Origin: an uncultured Bacteroidales bacterium
Lineage (GTDB): Bacteria > Bacteroidota > Bacteroidia > Bacteroidales > Muribaculaceae
DNA: 64,000 nucleotides
Reading direction: 5' to 3'
Assembly (NCBI GenBank): GCA_902777835.1
Contig: CACYVC010000013.1
Location: 1 to 64,000, forward strand
The position numbers and the translations under genes are program-made. The notes under the pieces are model-generated. The model saw only the letters and a list, made by a program, of their open reading frames with translations. It was not told the origin of the DNA and did not search any database. Shown piece by piece: positions 9,890 to 18,771 of this stretch; position 1 is the stretch's first letter; each line of letters begins with the position of its first letter.

Positions 9890-9922
9890 AATCGCAAGTT
9901 GCAACAACAGCAACTTGCGATT
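9890..9922. terminator. Bidirectional intrinsic terminator between folK and the convergent secreted-protein gene
   Basis: A 13-bp perfect stem, AATCGCAAGTTGC paired with GCAACTTGCGATT around a 7-nt loop. It is followed by TTTATTTT on the plus strand, with a U-rich tract on the minus strand as well. Confidence 0.85.
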
Positions 9923-9968
9923 TTATTTTAGGACTTATTGTGGACTTTACTTAATAACAACGTAGAGC

Positions 9969-11804
9969 TTACTTAATCACAACTTTCTTGCCGTTGTGGA
10001 TGTAGATTCCAGCAGGCAGGTTGTTGCCGTTAGTGAAGCGCTGTCCCATCATGTTATAGTAGGCGTTGTCGCCTGTGTTGACTGAGTCGTTGTTTACAGT
10101 AGTGATTGCTGTTGGCAGCTGCCAGTACACGATGTTTGACGAGTTGCGCACGATGGTGGTTTCGCGTTTGTCATTAACTACAGGCACGTCGTAATGAACT
10201 TGGATACCGATGCGATTCTCAAACATTGGATTGTCATTCATGTTGGTGCGATAGAAGTAGATGCGCGAAATATCAAAGTCGTAGCCACCGTTGTAGATCT
10301 CGTAAGGAATCTCGGTCATGTCTTCCACGAGGTCGAAGGCATAGGTGTCGGCAAGGAATACAAATGGCACGTCATTGTCGGTGAAAATGCTGTAAACCAA
10401 ATGTGTTGGGTCGATGTAGTTGCCGTCAACATCTTCGGGTAGGACAGTGAAGTCAAAGCAGCTATAACCATCCTCCTCGCCGCTGTCGAACCAAGAGTCC
10501 TCATAAATCACTGGGTCGGCAGGCACAGCAGGCTGCAGTATAAACTCTTTGTAAACTGTGTTGAAGTCCATAGCGCAGAAGGTGAGGTCGTTGTTATATA
10601 CCACGCCCAGACCGGTAGCGATGAAGTTGTTGGGGAACTCTGCATTGGGATCACCTGTGGTGTTGTCGAGCGTGATGGTTCCAGCTTCATTGTCGATGGT
10701 GTAAGTTACCTCGGTCACGCCCTGGTGAACTGTGAGAGTCATGGCATATTGCTCGTTGCCCTCATCGTCGGTTGTCGCCTCCACGCCAGTGCTCATCCAT
10801 TGTATGTACATGCCATATTCATCTTCCTCCAGCCAGTAGATGTATTGCCCTGTTGGCACAGTAATCTTGGTGCCGTCGGCACTAAGAGTTCCTTTCACCC
10901 ATGCATCGCTTACCACGTCAAATACCACGTCGCGCAGATAAACGGTCTCGCCATCTTCAGCAAAGACGATATCGGTAGTACCCGACTGCTCGGCCATGTA
11001 AGGAGCATCCCATCCTTGATAGATGTTGTAACCAGAGCGAACATAGGTGTGCAGTTCACCATCGGGCTGTTCGGTTATGATTTCAGGCACGGGAACAGGC
11101 TCTTTCTCGGTGAGGACGGTGTTCCACTCCAGGTAACCAGGCCAAGCGCCGTCGTCCTCGTAGCAGCAGGTGAGACCCTCGGCCACGAAGTCTTGGATGT
11201 TTTGCTCAAACTCGGTGCGTCCCGATGTTCCCTGCAGTGCAATGGTGTTGCCATCAATCACATACACAGCCTCGGTAACCGACTCGTCGCGTACGAAGCT
11301 CACCATCGAGGTCTCTTCATTGATTTCGGTGTGACCCCAAGCGAGCCTGATGCCAGTGTCGTATTGATAGCTCCATCCCACAGTTTGCTCAAGCGAGACG
11401 GTGATAGTGGTGCCATCGGCGCTCAGTGTGCCTACTGCCCATGACTCACCGAAACTGTCGTACATGCCATTGACGATGTTCTTGATATAGACCGTAGTCC
11501 CGTCTGCGTCATAAACGATGGTAGTTTTGGCGTCTTGTTCGGTAGTGAAGAGGGTGTTGTCAAATACTACAAAACCAAATCCGCTGCGCACGTATTGCTT
11601 TGCCTCGCCTTCGGGCTGCTCGGTGATGAGCTCACCCAGAGCCTTGGTGTGCATGCGGTTTTTGAGTCCTGATTTAGCTTTGATGTTAACATTTTCACGA
11701 GAGAGCATTCTTTTGCTCTTGACGCTGCGTCCATTGAACTGGACTTGCGCCGATGCGGTAGCAACCAATGCCACCGCCATCAGTAGAGTAATGATTTTTT
11801 TCAT
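9969..11804 (-). CDS. Secreted protein with internal repeats and a T9SS-like C-terminal sorting domain
   Basis: About 611 residues from the MKKIITLLMAVALVATASAQ signal peptide. An in-frame ATG three codons upstream is less likely as the start. Two homologous modules follow, each beginning ITEQP(E/D)GE...YVRSG and containing VGTLSADGTTITV or VKGTLSADGTKITV. A beta-rich part comes next, then a C-terminal end YYNMMGQRF...GIYIHNGKKVVIK resembling the type A sorting signal of type IX secretion. It is therefore probably exported to the surface or the medium. I do not recognise a catalytic domain. It is a single gene, with a terminator at each end. Confidence 0.75.
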   Translation of the reverse strand: MKKIITLLMAVALVATASAQVQFNGRSVKSKRMLSRENVNIKAKSGLKNRMHTKALGELITEQPEGEAKQYVRSGFGFVVFDNTLFTTEQDAKTTIVYDADGTTVYIKNIVNGMYDSFGESWAVGTLSADGTTITVSLEQTVGWSYQYDTGIRLAWGHTEINEETSMVSFVRDESVTEAVYVIDGNTIALQGTSGRTEFEQNIQDFVAEGLTCCYEDDGAWPGYLEWNTVLTEKEPVPVPEIITEQPDGELHTYVRSGYNIYQGWDAPYMAEQSGTTDIVFAEDGETVYLRDVVFDVVSDAWVKGTLSADGTKITVPTGQYIYWLEEDEYGMYIQWMSTGVEATTDDEGNEQYAMTLTVHQGVTEVTYTIDNEAGTITLDNTTGDPNAEFPNNFIATGLGVVYNNDLTFCAMDFNTVYKEFILQPAVPADPVIYEDSWFDSGEEDGYSCFDFTVLPEDVDGNYIDPTHLVYSIFTDNDVPFVFLADTYAFDLVEDMTEIPYEIYNGGYDFDISRIYFYRTNMNDNPMFENRIGIQVHYDVPVVNDKRETTIVRNSSNIVYWQLPTAITTVNNDSVNTGDNAYYNMMGQRFTNGNNLPAGIYIHNGKKVVIK

Positions 11805-11851
11805 AATTTGCAATTTGTTAGAAGTATAAGTTTGGTAGATGAATTTAAATT

Positions 11852-11884
11852 AACGTGAGTTCGATATATCGTCGAACTCACGTT
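11852..11884. terminator. Hairpin terminator after the first POT transporter gene
   Basis: A 13-bp stem, AACGTGAGTTCGA paired with TCGAACTCACGTT around a 7-nt loop, just downstream of the stop at 11894 on the minus strand. The tail is AT-rich. Confidence 0.7.
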
Positions 11885-11893
11885 ATGTTTAGT

Positions 11894-13420
11894 TTATTTA
11901 GCTACTTTCTCGAGGCGCTTCATCATTATAAACATGAAGAGGGCCGAAACAACGCACACGCCAATGAAGACGCTCCACACTACCCACAAGGGTAGACCGC
12001 CCCACAGGTAGCCGCCAACGCTCACGAGGAAGTTGCCAATAGCAGTGCTTGCAAACCAGCCACCCATCATCAAACCCTTGAGTTTGGGAGGAGCCACCTT
12101 GGTGACAAACGAGATTCCCATTGGGCTGAGCAAGAGCTCACCAAAGGTGAGTACAAGATAGGTGGAAATGAGCCAGTTGGGTGAAACATATGTTGCTGCA
12201 TCGCCAAGAGCCTTTTGCTCGTCGGGACTTGGTAATCCCATAGAACCGACAATCATAATGAGGAAAGCCGATGCTGCCACGAGCATACCTAAGGCAATCT
12301 TGCGTGGTGCGCTGGGCTCTTTGCCTTTACGAGCCAGCCATCCAAAGAGTGCCAGCGACACTGGAGTCAAAGCCACCACAAAGCAGGGGTTAAACTGCTG
12401 GAAGATAGGAGCTGCAACATCAACTGGTCCGTCTAAGTTGCAGTAGCGATAGATGAGAATGCCCAAGCATGCTGCAATCACACCACCAGCGATGCCGCGA
12501 GTGCGGTTGCTCTTGGTGTCGAAGATGGCAAATGCTGCATAAACAATAAAGATGCAGAGCACCAGGTTCCACACGTCAAATGCCATGCTCTGCAGGCCAG
12601 TAGAACTCTTAGCAGTAAACTCGTTGGCAAAGAAAGTGAGAGTCAGTCCGTTCTGGTGGAATGCCATCCAGAAGAAGATTACTACAATGAATACCAAGAT
12701 GAGTGCCACAACACGCTTTGTTGTCTCGCCAGGAGCCAACTCGGCTGCAGCGGCAGCCTCTTTGTTGTCTTTCTTGCTTGAGATAGCACTCTTCTCAACG
12801 TGGCGGAAAGTGCTGCGGAAAGCATAATAAATTAGAATTGAAACTATAAGTGAGACGCAAGCCACGCCAAAGGCGAAGTGGTAACTGTCGGCAACGCTCA
12901 CGCCCAGATTATTTTGGGCATATTCCATAATCTTCACGGCAGCAGTGGGAGCAAACATGGCGCCAATGTTGATTGCCATGTAGAAGATGCTGAACGCCGC
13001 ATCACGGCGGTCGCTGTACTTGGGGTCATCATAAAGGTTTCCTACCATTACCTGGAGGTTGCCTTTAAAGAGTCCAGTTCCCAAGCTAACGAGCAATAGA
13101 GCGCCCATCATGGCCACGAGTGCCACGGTGTCGCCGCCTAGTGGAACTGAAAGTGCCACATATCCGAAGAACATAATCAAGATGCCACTTGTCACCATCT
13201 TGCCATATCCAAAGATGTCGGCAAGAATACCGCCAATCACTGGCAGGAAGTAAACCAGCATCAGGAAGCTGCTGTAGATGAGTCCTGCCTTGCCGGGGTC
13301 TAAGCCGAAGTTCTCACGCAAGAAAAGCGCAAACACGGCAATCATAGTATAGTAGCCAAAGCGTTCGCCAGTGTTTGCAAGCGCCAGGGCATATAAGCCT
13401 TTTGGTTGATTTTTAAACAT
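11894..13420 (-). CDS. POT/PTR-family proton-dependent oligopeptide transporter (paralogue 1)
   Basis: 508 residues with about 12-14 membrane segments. POT transporters import di- and tripeptides with protons across the inner membrane. The N terminus contains the family signature ANTGERFGYYTM (ExxER-type motif on helix 1) followed by GGILADIFGYGK. The FNPCFVVALTPV region matches the POT signature on a later helix. The next gene upstream (13552-15114) is a paralogue with the same architecture. They are separated by a terminator, so they are probably expressed independently. Confidence 0.9.
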   Translation of the reverse strand: MFKNQPKGLYALALANTGERFGYYTMIAVFALFLRENFGLDPGKAGLIYSSFLMLVYFLPVIGGILADIFGYGKMVTSGILIMFFGYVALSVPLGGDTVALVAMMGALLLVSLGTGLFKGNLQVMVGNLYDDPKYSDRRDAAFSIFYMAINIGAMFAPTAAVKIMEYAQNNLGVSVADSYHFAFGVACVSLIVSILIYYAFRSTFRHVEKSAISSKKDNKEAAAAAELAPGETTKRVVALILVFIVVIFFWMAFHQNGLTLTFFANEFTAKSSTGLQSMAFDVWNLVLCIFIVYAAFAIFDTKSNRTRGIAGGVIAACLGILIYRYCNLDGPVDVAAPIFQQFNPCFVVALTPVSLALFGWLARKGKEPSAPRKIALGMLVAASAFLIMIVGSMGLPSPDEQKALGDAATYVSPNWLISTYLVLTFGELLLSPMGISFVTKVAPPKLKGLMMGGWFASTAIGNFLVSVGGYLWGGLPLWVVWSVFIGVCVVSALFMFIMMKRLEKVAK

Positions 13421-13493
13421 GGGTTAGTTTTTTAGTTATTAGTTGCGATGGCATCGCAACAGATCGAGAACAAAAAGTTGTTGTTAAAATTAA

Positions 13494-13531
13494 AAAGGCG
13501 AGGGGTTGATGTTATTCAGCCCCTCGGCCTT
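13494..13531. terminator. Intrinsic terminator between the two POT genes
   Basis: On the minus strand, CGAGGGGCTGA and TCAACCCCTCG form a stem followed by CCTTTTTAAT. This ends transcription of the upstream POT gene (13552-15114). Confidence 0.75.
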
Positions 13532-13551
13532 TATGGTATCATAAAGAGTTG

Positions 13552-15114
13552 CTATTTAGTAACCCTTTCAAGCCACTTCACCATACCGAGCATTACGCCC
13601 ATTGATATGATGCAGACTACGAGGAATACTGTCCAGCAAAGCCATAATGGCCATTTGTTATACATCAATGGGCCAATCCAGATAAGCAGGTTGCCAACGG
13701 CTGTTGCGCCAAGCCATAATCCTTGGCACAATCCCTGCAAGTTCTTTGGCGCCACTTTAGATACGAATGACAGTCCCAAAGGTGAAATAAACAACTCGGC
13801 GACAGTAAGGAAGAAGTAGGTCACGATAAGTACCCAAGCACCGGCTTTCATGCCTTCTTTAACACCAACATCCATAGCCTTGAACTCCTCTCCTGAGGGA
13901 TATCCACTCACATTAGAATAGATGGCCAGGAACAGATAAGCAAGACCGGCAATAAACATACCATAAGCAATCTTGCGGGGGGTAGAGATTTCTTTACCCT
14001 TCTTGCTAAGGTAGCCGAAGATGAACATAATGATTGGGGTGAGCACAATTACGAAGAACGGGTTCACTGCCTGCCAAATTTCAGGAGCAATAGAATCGGT
14101 CTTCACAAAGTCGCGAGCGAATACCGAGAGAGATTGGCCGTTTTGGTGGAACGAGAACCAGAAGAAGACTGCCACGCCAAGCACTGCAAACAAGGCATAC
14201 ATGCGTTGCTTGATTTCCTTGGCCATAGCTTTTTTCTCCTCGGGAGTGTAGTCAACAGCAGCTTGAGCTTCTTTCTTGGCTGGAGTTGGGAAAATCTTCT
14301 GATAATAGATGAAGATTGCCAGAGAGATGAGCATAGCACAAACTGAAGCGATGAACGAGTAGTGAACACCAGTGTTGAATACCTCAAGATATTTAGAGCA
14401 GAATGCACTCATATCGGCAGGTATGGCGCCGCTAACTTGATTGGCAAGGGTGTTGAGGTTGCTCATTGCTTCGCCTGTCATGGCGCTGGCACCATTAATG
14501 AACTGGTGGCATAATGCTGGCAACTCAGCGTTATAGGTAAGGTCGTTAACGCCTAACCACCACTGGCGCAGATAGGGTGCTACAAATGGGGCGATAAGAC
14601 CACCAATATTGATGAATACATAGAAAATCTGGAAGCCACTGTCGCGCTTACCTTGCACGGCTTTAAGGGCTTCTGGGCCCTTCTTGGCAGCCTCGGCCTC
14701 AACGTTGTCATACATCTGACCTACAATAGCCTGAAGGTTTCCCTTGAACAGACCATTACCAAAAGCGATGAGCAGCAGAGCTATGCAAGTGAAAGGCAGC
14801 AACCAGCTGATGTTGCCAGACGTTGCCATGATTGGAATTGAGAGCAAAGCATAGCCCAAAGCCATGATAATAAGACCCCAGCGAATGGTGCCCTTGTAGT
14901 TTTGAGTGCGGTCGGCGATGATACCTCCCACGAGGCTTAACACATAGATTAAGCAATAGAACACAGAATAGATGACACCACTTGTCTCATCTGAAAGGCC
15001 AAATTTTGAGCAGAGGAAGAGCAGCAGCACTGCATTCATAATGTAGTAGCCAAAGCGTTCGCCCATGTTGCTCAATGCGGCGGGGATTAACCCCTTGGGA
15101 TGTCCTTTAAACAT
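13552..15114 (-). CDS. POT/PTR-family proton-dependent oligopeptide transporter (paralogue 2)
   Basis: 520 residues. It has the same signature as its neighbour (ALSNMGERFGYYIM at helix 1; VNPFFVIVLTPIIM later). It carries a longer loop at about 155-235 (including GVNDLTYNAELPALCHQF) that its paralogue lacks. The function is inferred as di/tripeptide-proton symport. The tandem pair suggests duplication followed by divergence in substrate preference. The 5' spacer (15115-15197) contains GAGTTAA-GAGTTCA-TAGTTAT heptamers. Confidence 0.9.
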   Translation of the reverse strand: MFKGHPKGLIPAALSNMGERFGYYIMNAVLLLFLCSKFGLSDETSGVIYSVFYCLIYVLSLVGGIIADRTQNYKGTIRWGLIIMALGYALLSIPIMATSGNISWLLPFTCIALLLIAFGNGLFKGNLQAIVGQMYDNVEAEAAKKGPEALKAVQGKRDSGFQIFYVFINIGGLIAPFVAPYLRQWWLGVNDLTYNAELPALCHQFINGASAMTGEAMSNLNTLANQVSGAIPADMSAFCSKYLEVFNTGVHYSFIASVCAMLISLAIFIYYQKIFPTPAKKEAQAAVDYTPEEKKAMAKEIKQRMYALFAVLGVAVFFWFSFHQNGQSLSVFARDFVKTDSIAPEIWQAVNPFFVIVLTPIIMFIFGYLSKKGKEISTPRKIAYGMFIAGLAYLFLAIYSNVSGYPSGEEFKAMDVGVKEGMKAGAWVLIVTYFFLTVAELFISPLGLSFVSKVAPKNLQGLCQGLWLGATAVGNLLIWIGPLMYNKWPLWLCWTVFLVVCIISMGVMLGMVKWLERVTK

Positions 15115-15197
15115 AAACAGTTAATAGTTTTGAAGTTAATATTTATATAGTTTATAATTCAGAGTTAAGAGTTCATAGTTATGTCCTCACTTCAATC

Positions 15198-15623
15198 TTA
15201 ATTATGCATTGCGGCAAATGCCATTGCGTAGGCACGCATTTGCTTCAGCATGGAGACGAGGCCGTTGCTGCGTGTGGGGGAGAGGTGGTCGCGCAGGCCT
15301 ATGCGCTCAATGAAGTAGAGGTCGGCATCAACGATGTCTTGTGGTTTCTGTCCTGAGAGGACGCGAATGAGCATAGCCACGATTCCCTTGACGATGATGG
15401 CGTCGCTATCGGCGCGGTAGGTTACCACTCCGTCGCTATATTGTGCGTCGAGCCACAAACGGCTCTGGCATCCGTCAATGAGGTTGTCGGGGGTCTTTTG
15501 GCTCTCGTCGAGAGTGTCAAGGCCGTTGCCCAGTTCAATGATGTAGGCATAACGGTCCATCCAGTCGTCGAGGTCGGCGAACTCATCTATTATCTCGTCT
15601 TGAATTTGGTTGATTTCAGCCAT
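15198..15623 (-). CDS. sufE: SufE family cysteine-desulfurase sulfur acceptor
   Basis: 141 residues. SufE accepts persulfide sulfur from the SufS desulfurase and passes it to the Fe-S scaffold. The N-terminal helix (IQDEIIDEFADLDDWMDRYAYIIELG) and the sulfur-accepting cysteine at about residue 52 in IDGCQSRLWL match the family. The C-terminal LSPTRSNGLVSMLKQM is also typical. No sufS, sufB, sufC or sufD gene is in the window. A TAATTTTG promoter box lies about 30 nt upstream. Confidence 0.93.
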   Translation of the reverse strand: MAEINQIQDEIIDEFADLDDWMDRYAYIIELGNGLDTLDESQKTPDNLIDGCQSRLWLDAQYSDGVVTYRADSDAIIVKGIVAMLIRVLSGQKPQDIVDADLYFIERIGLRDHLSPTRSNGLVSMLKQMRAYAMAFAAMHN

Positions 15624-15651
15624 TTCTATGATTATATATGTATAAATCGGT

Positions 15652-15659
15652 CAAAATTA
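15652..15659 (-). promoter_or_regulatory. -7 box (TAATTTTG) for sufE
   Basis: The minus strand reads TAATTTTG about 29 nt upstream of the ATG at 15623. Confidence 0.55.
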
Positions 15660-15751
15660 CTCAAAATTTTGGTTTCTCACAACATTTTGTTGAAAAAAGT
15701 GTGTGGAGTGTATTGCTTGAGGGTTCTTAATTCGTTGCTGTTAAAAAGATT

Positions 15752-15782
15752 AAGGTGCTGAACCTTGATAGTTCAGCACCTT
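15752..15782. terminator. Strong intrinsic terminator after the PpiD/SurA-like gene
   Basis: A 12-bp perfect stem, AAGGTGCTGAAC paired with GTTCAGCACCTT around a 7-nt loop. On the minus strand it is followed by AATCTTTTTAAC. Confidence 0.85.
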
Positions 15783-15816
15783 AAAATATAGAAGTGTTAA
15801 GTGGTTCAGTGTGTTA

Positions 15817-17913
15817 TTAATTGCTAAACTTAAGTGTGAGGTTAGCAATCTTGCGGCTGTTGTATAACATACCATAAGCATCGGCATTCATCTTGCGCTG
15901 ATAGAGACCAGCGATTTCTTGCTTAGGAAGTGGACGAGGAGTGCCTTGCTTGTTAACCTTCACTACATAGAGAGCATTGTCACCGGCAACAACTTGAATC
16001 TTGCCAATGGCGTTCTTGCCCATACCAACTATGCGTCCAGCCACCTTAAGGTCGCTGATTATATTTGGTGCTCCAGGAATGTAGGTTACAGAGTCAACTG
16101 TTGAGTTGAACTTCTGAGCGTAAGCATTCACGTCGGTAGCTTTGATGCTGTTGCAGTCCTTAAGCAAGCCTTCACCAATTTTCTTGTTGAGAATATAGGT
16201 GGTGAGCTGTTGCTTAACGGTTGGGTCGGTGTAAGGGATGTAGTCGATATAAGCGTCTTCTACAGCAGCAACTACGAGATAGCCGTGCTCGTCATCCTCT
16301 TTGATTTCTGACACTGTACCAGGCTTGTTATCAAATGCCCATTTGATAAGGTCGCGTGTGCCAGTGATAGTACCAGTCATTTGGCTGCCAATAGCTGCAT
16401 TGCTGGCATCAACCACACATTCCTGTACGTCATATTTTGCAGCCTTTGCGTTCTTCTTGAAGTCGGCAGTAGTCTTGTTCTTGTCGATATAAGCCTGCAG
16501 AGCCTTCTTAAGATTGTTGACTGTTGTCTCGCTTGGTTCGTTCTCATATTTTGCACGAGCCACCGAATAGAGAGTGATGGGCGCTTTGTGTTGAGCTACT
16601 TGTGCAAACACTGCGATGTTCTGGTCGCCTTGTGTCTGTGAGTCGAGCAGGAACACGCTTCCATCGAGGTGGGCGATAATTTTCTCGCGGATAGAATCTT
16701 GGTAGAGAAGTGCGTCAACCGATGGAGCTTTGCTTGGGTCAAACATTTGAATTGCAATGTTCTGATTCTTGTTGCTGCGGTTGAGCGAGTCGATTGTCAC
16801 ACCATTGGTGAGCAGTGCGAAGATAGAGTCTTGCATCTGCTTTGTGCCAACAACCTGAACAGTGTTTAATCCGAGTGAGTCGGGGCATTGCACCATCTTA
16901 GTCACCTTATAAATATAAGTGTTGCGGTCGCGAGGTCCCTTAGGATTTCTCATCTTCATGCTGTTGATGCCACCCTCAAGTAATTCAGTGAAGATTGGGT
17001 CTTTTGGCTCAGAAGCACCAGTGGTGACAACAGTGAGCTTATTGCTGTTGCTGTTGGTCATAAGAGAGTCGATAAACAAGTGTGTGTCCTTGTTGTTCTT
17101 AATGCCAAGCACGCCCTCTTGAGAGGCAAATGAGTTGTAGATTTTAGCAATCATGCCGTTGGCCACTTTAGTATCATTGGCCGATGGATCCAAGTCAACC
17201 TTGATGTAGCTGATGCGACGCTTCTCTTGGTCAATCTTGAAGCACTCCTTGTAGAGATCATATGCCTCTTTGATTTCCTCGTCGCTAACCTTATATTTGT
17301 TGGTATATTGAGCATAGTCAACCTTGGTATACTCAATGTCGTAAGGAGTTTGCTCTTCCTTAAGGAGTTGCTCTTCAAGTTTATTTGGCTTAATGCATCC
17401 CATGATAGCGAGTCCCAATTTGGTGCTCTTGAGTTCAGTAGCAATTTCGGGAACTCGGTTTTGGCAATAAACCTTTGCTTCGGCTAGCTGTTGCTGCTGA
17501 GGATCTTGAGAGTTGGGGTTAGGATTAGCGTTTTTGATTTGATCAAAAGTCTTCTTGTCTAATCCGGTCTCTTTAAAGAGAACGTTAAGAATCTCATCGT
17601 CAGAAACGTTAATGCTGGCGTCATCGCACTCTTCGGTGATAAGTGTTTGGCCAATAATTTGTTGAACAACTTGCTGCTGCATAGTTGGACCATCGATTTT
17701 CTGATCAGGATTCTTCTTCTGTAATTTCTCCTGCTCTTCGCTGAATTGTCTGATATCAATGTTCTTGTCACCTACTTGCAGAGCGAGGGTGTCGTTGCCT
17801 CTAAAGAGAGACATTGGATTGTCGATAGCTGTTAAGATGAAAAGTACCAATGCACCTCCAATCAAGCCCATCAACAATTTGGGTCTTTTTCTAAGTTTTT
17901 CTAGTACTGCCAT
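15817..17913 (-). CDS. PpiD/SurA-like membrane-anchored peptidyl-prolyl isomerase or periplasmic chaperone
   Basis: 698 residues. A short cytoplasmic start (MAVLEKLRKRPKLL) is followed by one membrane segment at about 13-32 (LMGLIGGALVLFILTAI) and a long periplasmic part. The first periplasmic block resembles SurA_N (VGDKNIDIRQFSEEQEKL; QQQVVQQIIGQTLITEECDD). A later region (about 500-600, including IKWAFDNKPGTVSEI and GYLVVAAVEDAY) resembles a parvulin-type PPIase. The layout matches PpiD and the Bacteroidota SurA N-terminal domain proteins that assist folding of exported proteins. Catalytic activity is not certain. It has its own promoter and terminator. Confidence 0.85.
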   Translation of the reverse strand: MAVLEKLRKRPKLLMGLIGGALVLFILTAIDNPMSLFRGNDTLALQVGDKNIDIRQFSEEQEKLQKKNPDQKIDGPTMQQQVVQQIIGQTLITEECDDASINVSDDEILNVLFKETGLDKKTFDQIKNANPNPNSQDPQQQQLAEAKVYCQNRVPEIATELKSTKLGLAIMGCIKPNKLEEQLLKEEQTPYDIEYTKVDYAQYTNKYKVSDEEIKEAYDLYKECFKIDQEKRRISYIKVDLDPSANDTKVANGMIAKIYNSFASQEGVLGIKNNKDTHLFIDSLMTNSNSNKLTVVTTGASEPKDPIFTELLEGGINSMKMRNPKGPRDRNTYIYKVTKMVQCPDSLGLNTVQVVGTKQMQDSIFALLTNGVTIDSLNRSNKNQNIAIQMFDPSKAPSVDALLYQDSIREKIIAHLDGSVFLLDSQTQGDQNIAVFAQVAQHKAPITLYSVARAKYENEPSETTVNNLKKALQAYIDKNKTTADFKKNAKAAKYDVQECVVDASNAAIGSQMTGTITGTRDLIKWAFDNKPGTVSEIKEDDEHGYLVVAAVEDAYIDYIPYTDPTVKQQLTTYILNKKIGEGLLKDCNSIKATDVNAYAQKFNSTVDSVTYIPGAPNIISDLKVAGRIVGMGKNAIGKIQVVAGDNALYVVKVNKQGTPRPLPKQEIAGLYQRKMNADAYGMLYNSRKIANLTLKFSN

Positions 17914-17970
17914 TATAGTAATTTTATATGTTTTTGATATTCAAAAATAGTTGTTTTCGAAAATAGCACG

Positions 17971-17978
17971 CAAAGATA
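17971..17978 (-). promoter_or_regulatory. -7 box (TATCTTTG) for the PpiD-like gene
   Basis: The minus strand reads TATCTTTGCG about 57 nt upstream of the ATG at 17913. Confidence 0.55.
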
Positions 17979-18168
17979 GACATTTTTTGGTTAACGACAA
18001 AAAAATGATACAATTTTGTTGCAAAATAGTGTGCAACTTGCCGTTTTGCATAGGATTTATGCCCAAGAAACTAGCTATTTTACACCCAAAATGTGCAAAT
18101 GTAACAAGGCTTATTGATAGGGCAGTTGATGTGGTTTTTTAATATGGATTGCCTGGTTGCGGTTGGCA

Positions 18169-18176
18169 TAATTTTG
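18169..18176 (+). promoter_or_regulatory. -7 box (TAATTTTG) of the small-protein/capsid-like operon
   Basis: TAATTTTGC lies in the 319-bp divergent gap 17914-18232, about 57 nt before the ATG at 18233. TTG-containing sequence lies upstream at the -33 region. No other gene-like signal is seen in the gap. Confidence 0.6.
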
Positions 18177-18232
18177 CAACGTGATTATCATTACCTCCAA
18201 TTTATTAACCCTAAATCTATTAAAGAAAAGAA

Positions 18233-18643
18233 ATGAACACCGACAACATTATTGATGAAAGCACCTCCTCCGAGGCCCAACAGGAGCCTTTGGCAGAACA
18301 AGAAGTGGCTGCTGCCGAGCTGGCCTCAGCACCCATTGGTGAAGAACCGCAACAACTCGACGACGTGCAGCAACTGCTCGAGAAGCTGGGTGTGAGCGAG
18401 AGCATAGCCGCCTCGGCGAGGGTAATCGTGCAGTCGCTGCGTGAGGGCAACGCCTCGAGCGAAAGCATCGTCAGGATGGTGGTTCAGTCGTTACGCCATG
18501 ATGAGGAACTGAAGAATGCCGAGACGCAAGGCTACCTGCGTGGCCGTAACGAGGTGATTACCGCCAGTGCTCCACCCGATGACAAGTCGCCGCGCCCTCT
18601 CAACTTCCCCATCTACACCAAACGAAGCTTTTGGGATAAGTAG
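18233..18643 (+). CDS. Small acidic protein of unknown function, partner of the capsid-like protein
   Basis: 136 residues. I do not recognise a family. The first 45 residues are acidic and Ala/Glu/Gln-rich, probably disordered. Residues about 45-105 look helical (VQQLLEKLGVSESIAASARV; SIVRMVVQSLRHDEELKNAE). The C terminus is basic-aromatic (NFPIYTKRSFWDK). It is followed after 128 nt, in the same direction, by a phage-capsid-like gene. In phage head modules a small acidic helical protein upstream of the major capsid protein is often the scaffold, so a scaffold-like or cargo-like role is a guess from position only. A heptamer array fills the gap to the next gene. Confidence 0.7.
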   Translation: MNTDNIIDESTSSEAQQEPLAEQEVAAAELASAPIGEEPQQLDDVQQLLEKLGVSESIAASARVIVQSLREGNASSESIVRMVVQSLRHDEELKNAETQGYLRGRNEVITASAPPDDKSPRPLNFPIYTKRSFWDK

Positions 18644-18644
18644 A

Positions 18645-18737
18645 GGATAGGAGATTAGGGATCGAGGATCGGGTTCTCTTCCCTCTTCCTTCTCAACTCT
18701 CAACTATGAACTGTGAACTATGAACTATGAACTCTCT
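18645..18737. repeat. Heptanucleotide repeat with several word types
   Basis: Consecutive 7-mers with drifting words: GGATCG/GGGATCG, TTCCCTC/TTCCTTC, TCAACTC, then TGAACTA/TGAACTG repeated four to five times. It begins right at the stop of the 136-residue gene. Confidence 0.75.
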
Positions 18738-18771
18738 TACCAACAAACTAAACTCTAAAAACTAAATTACT

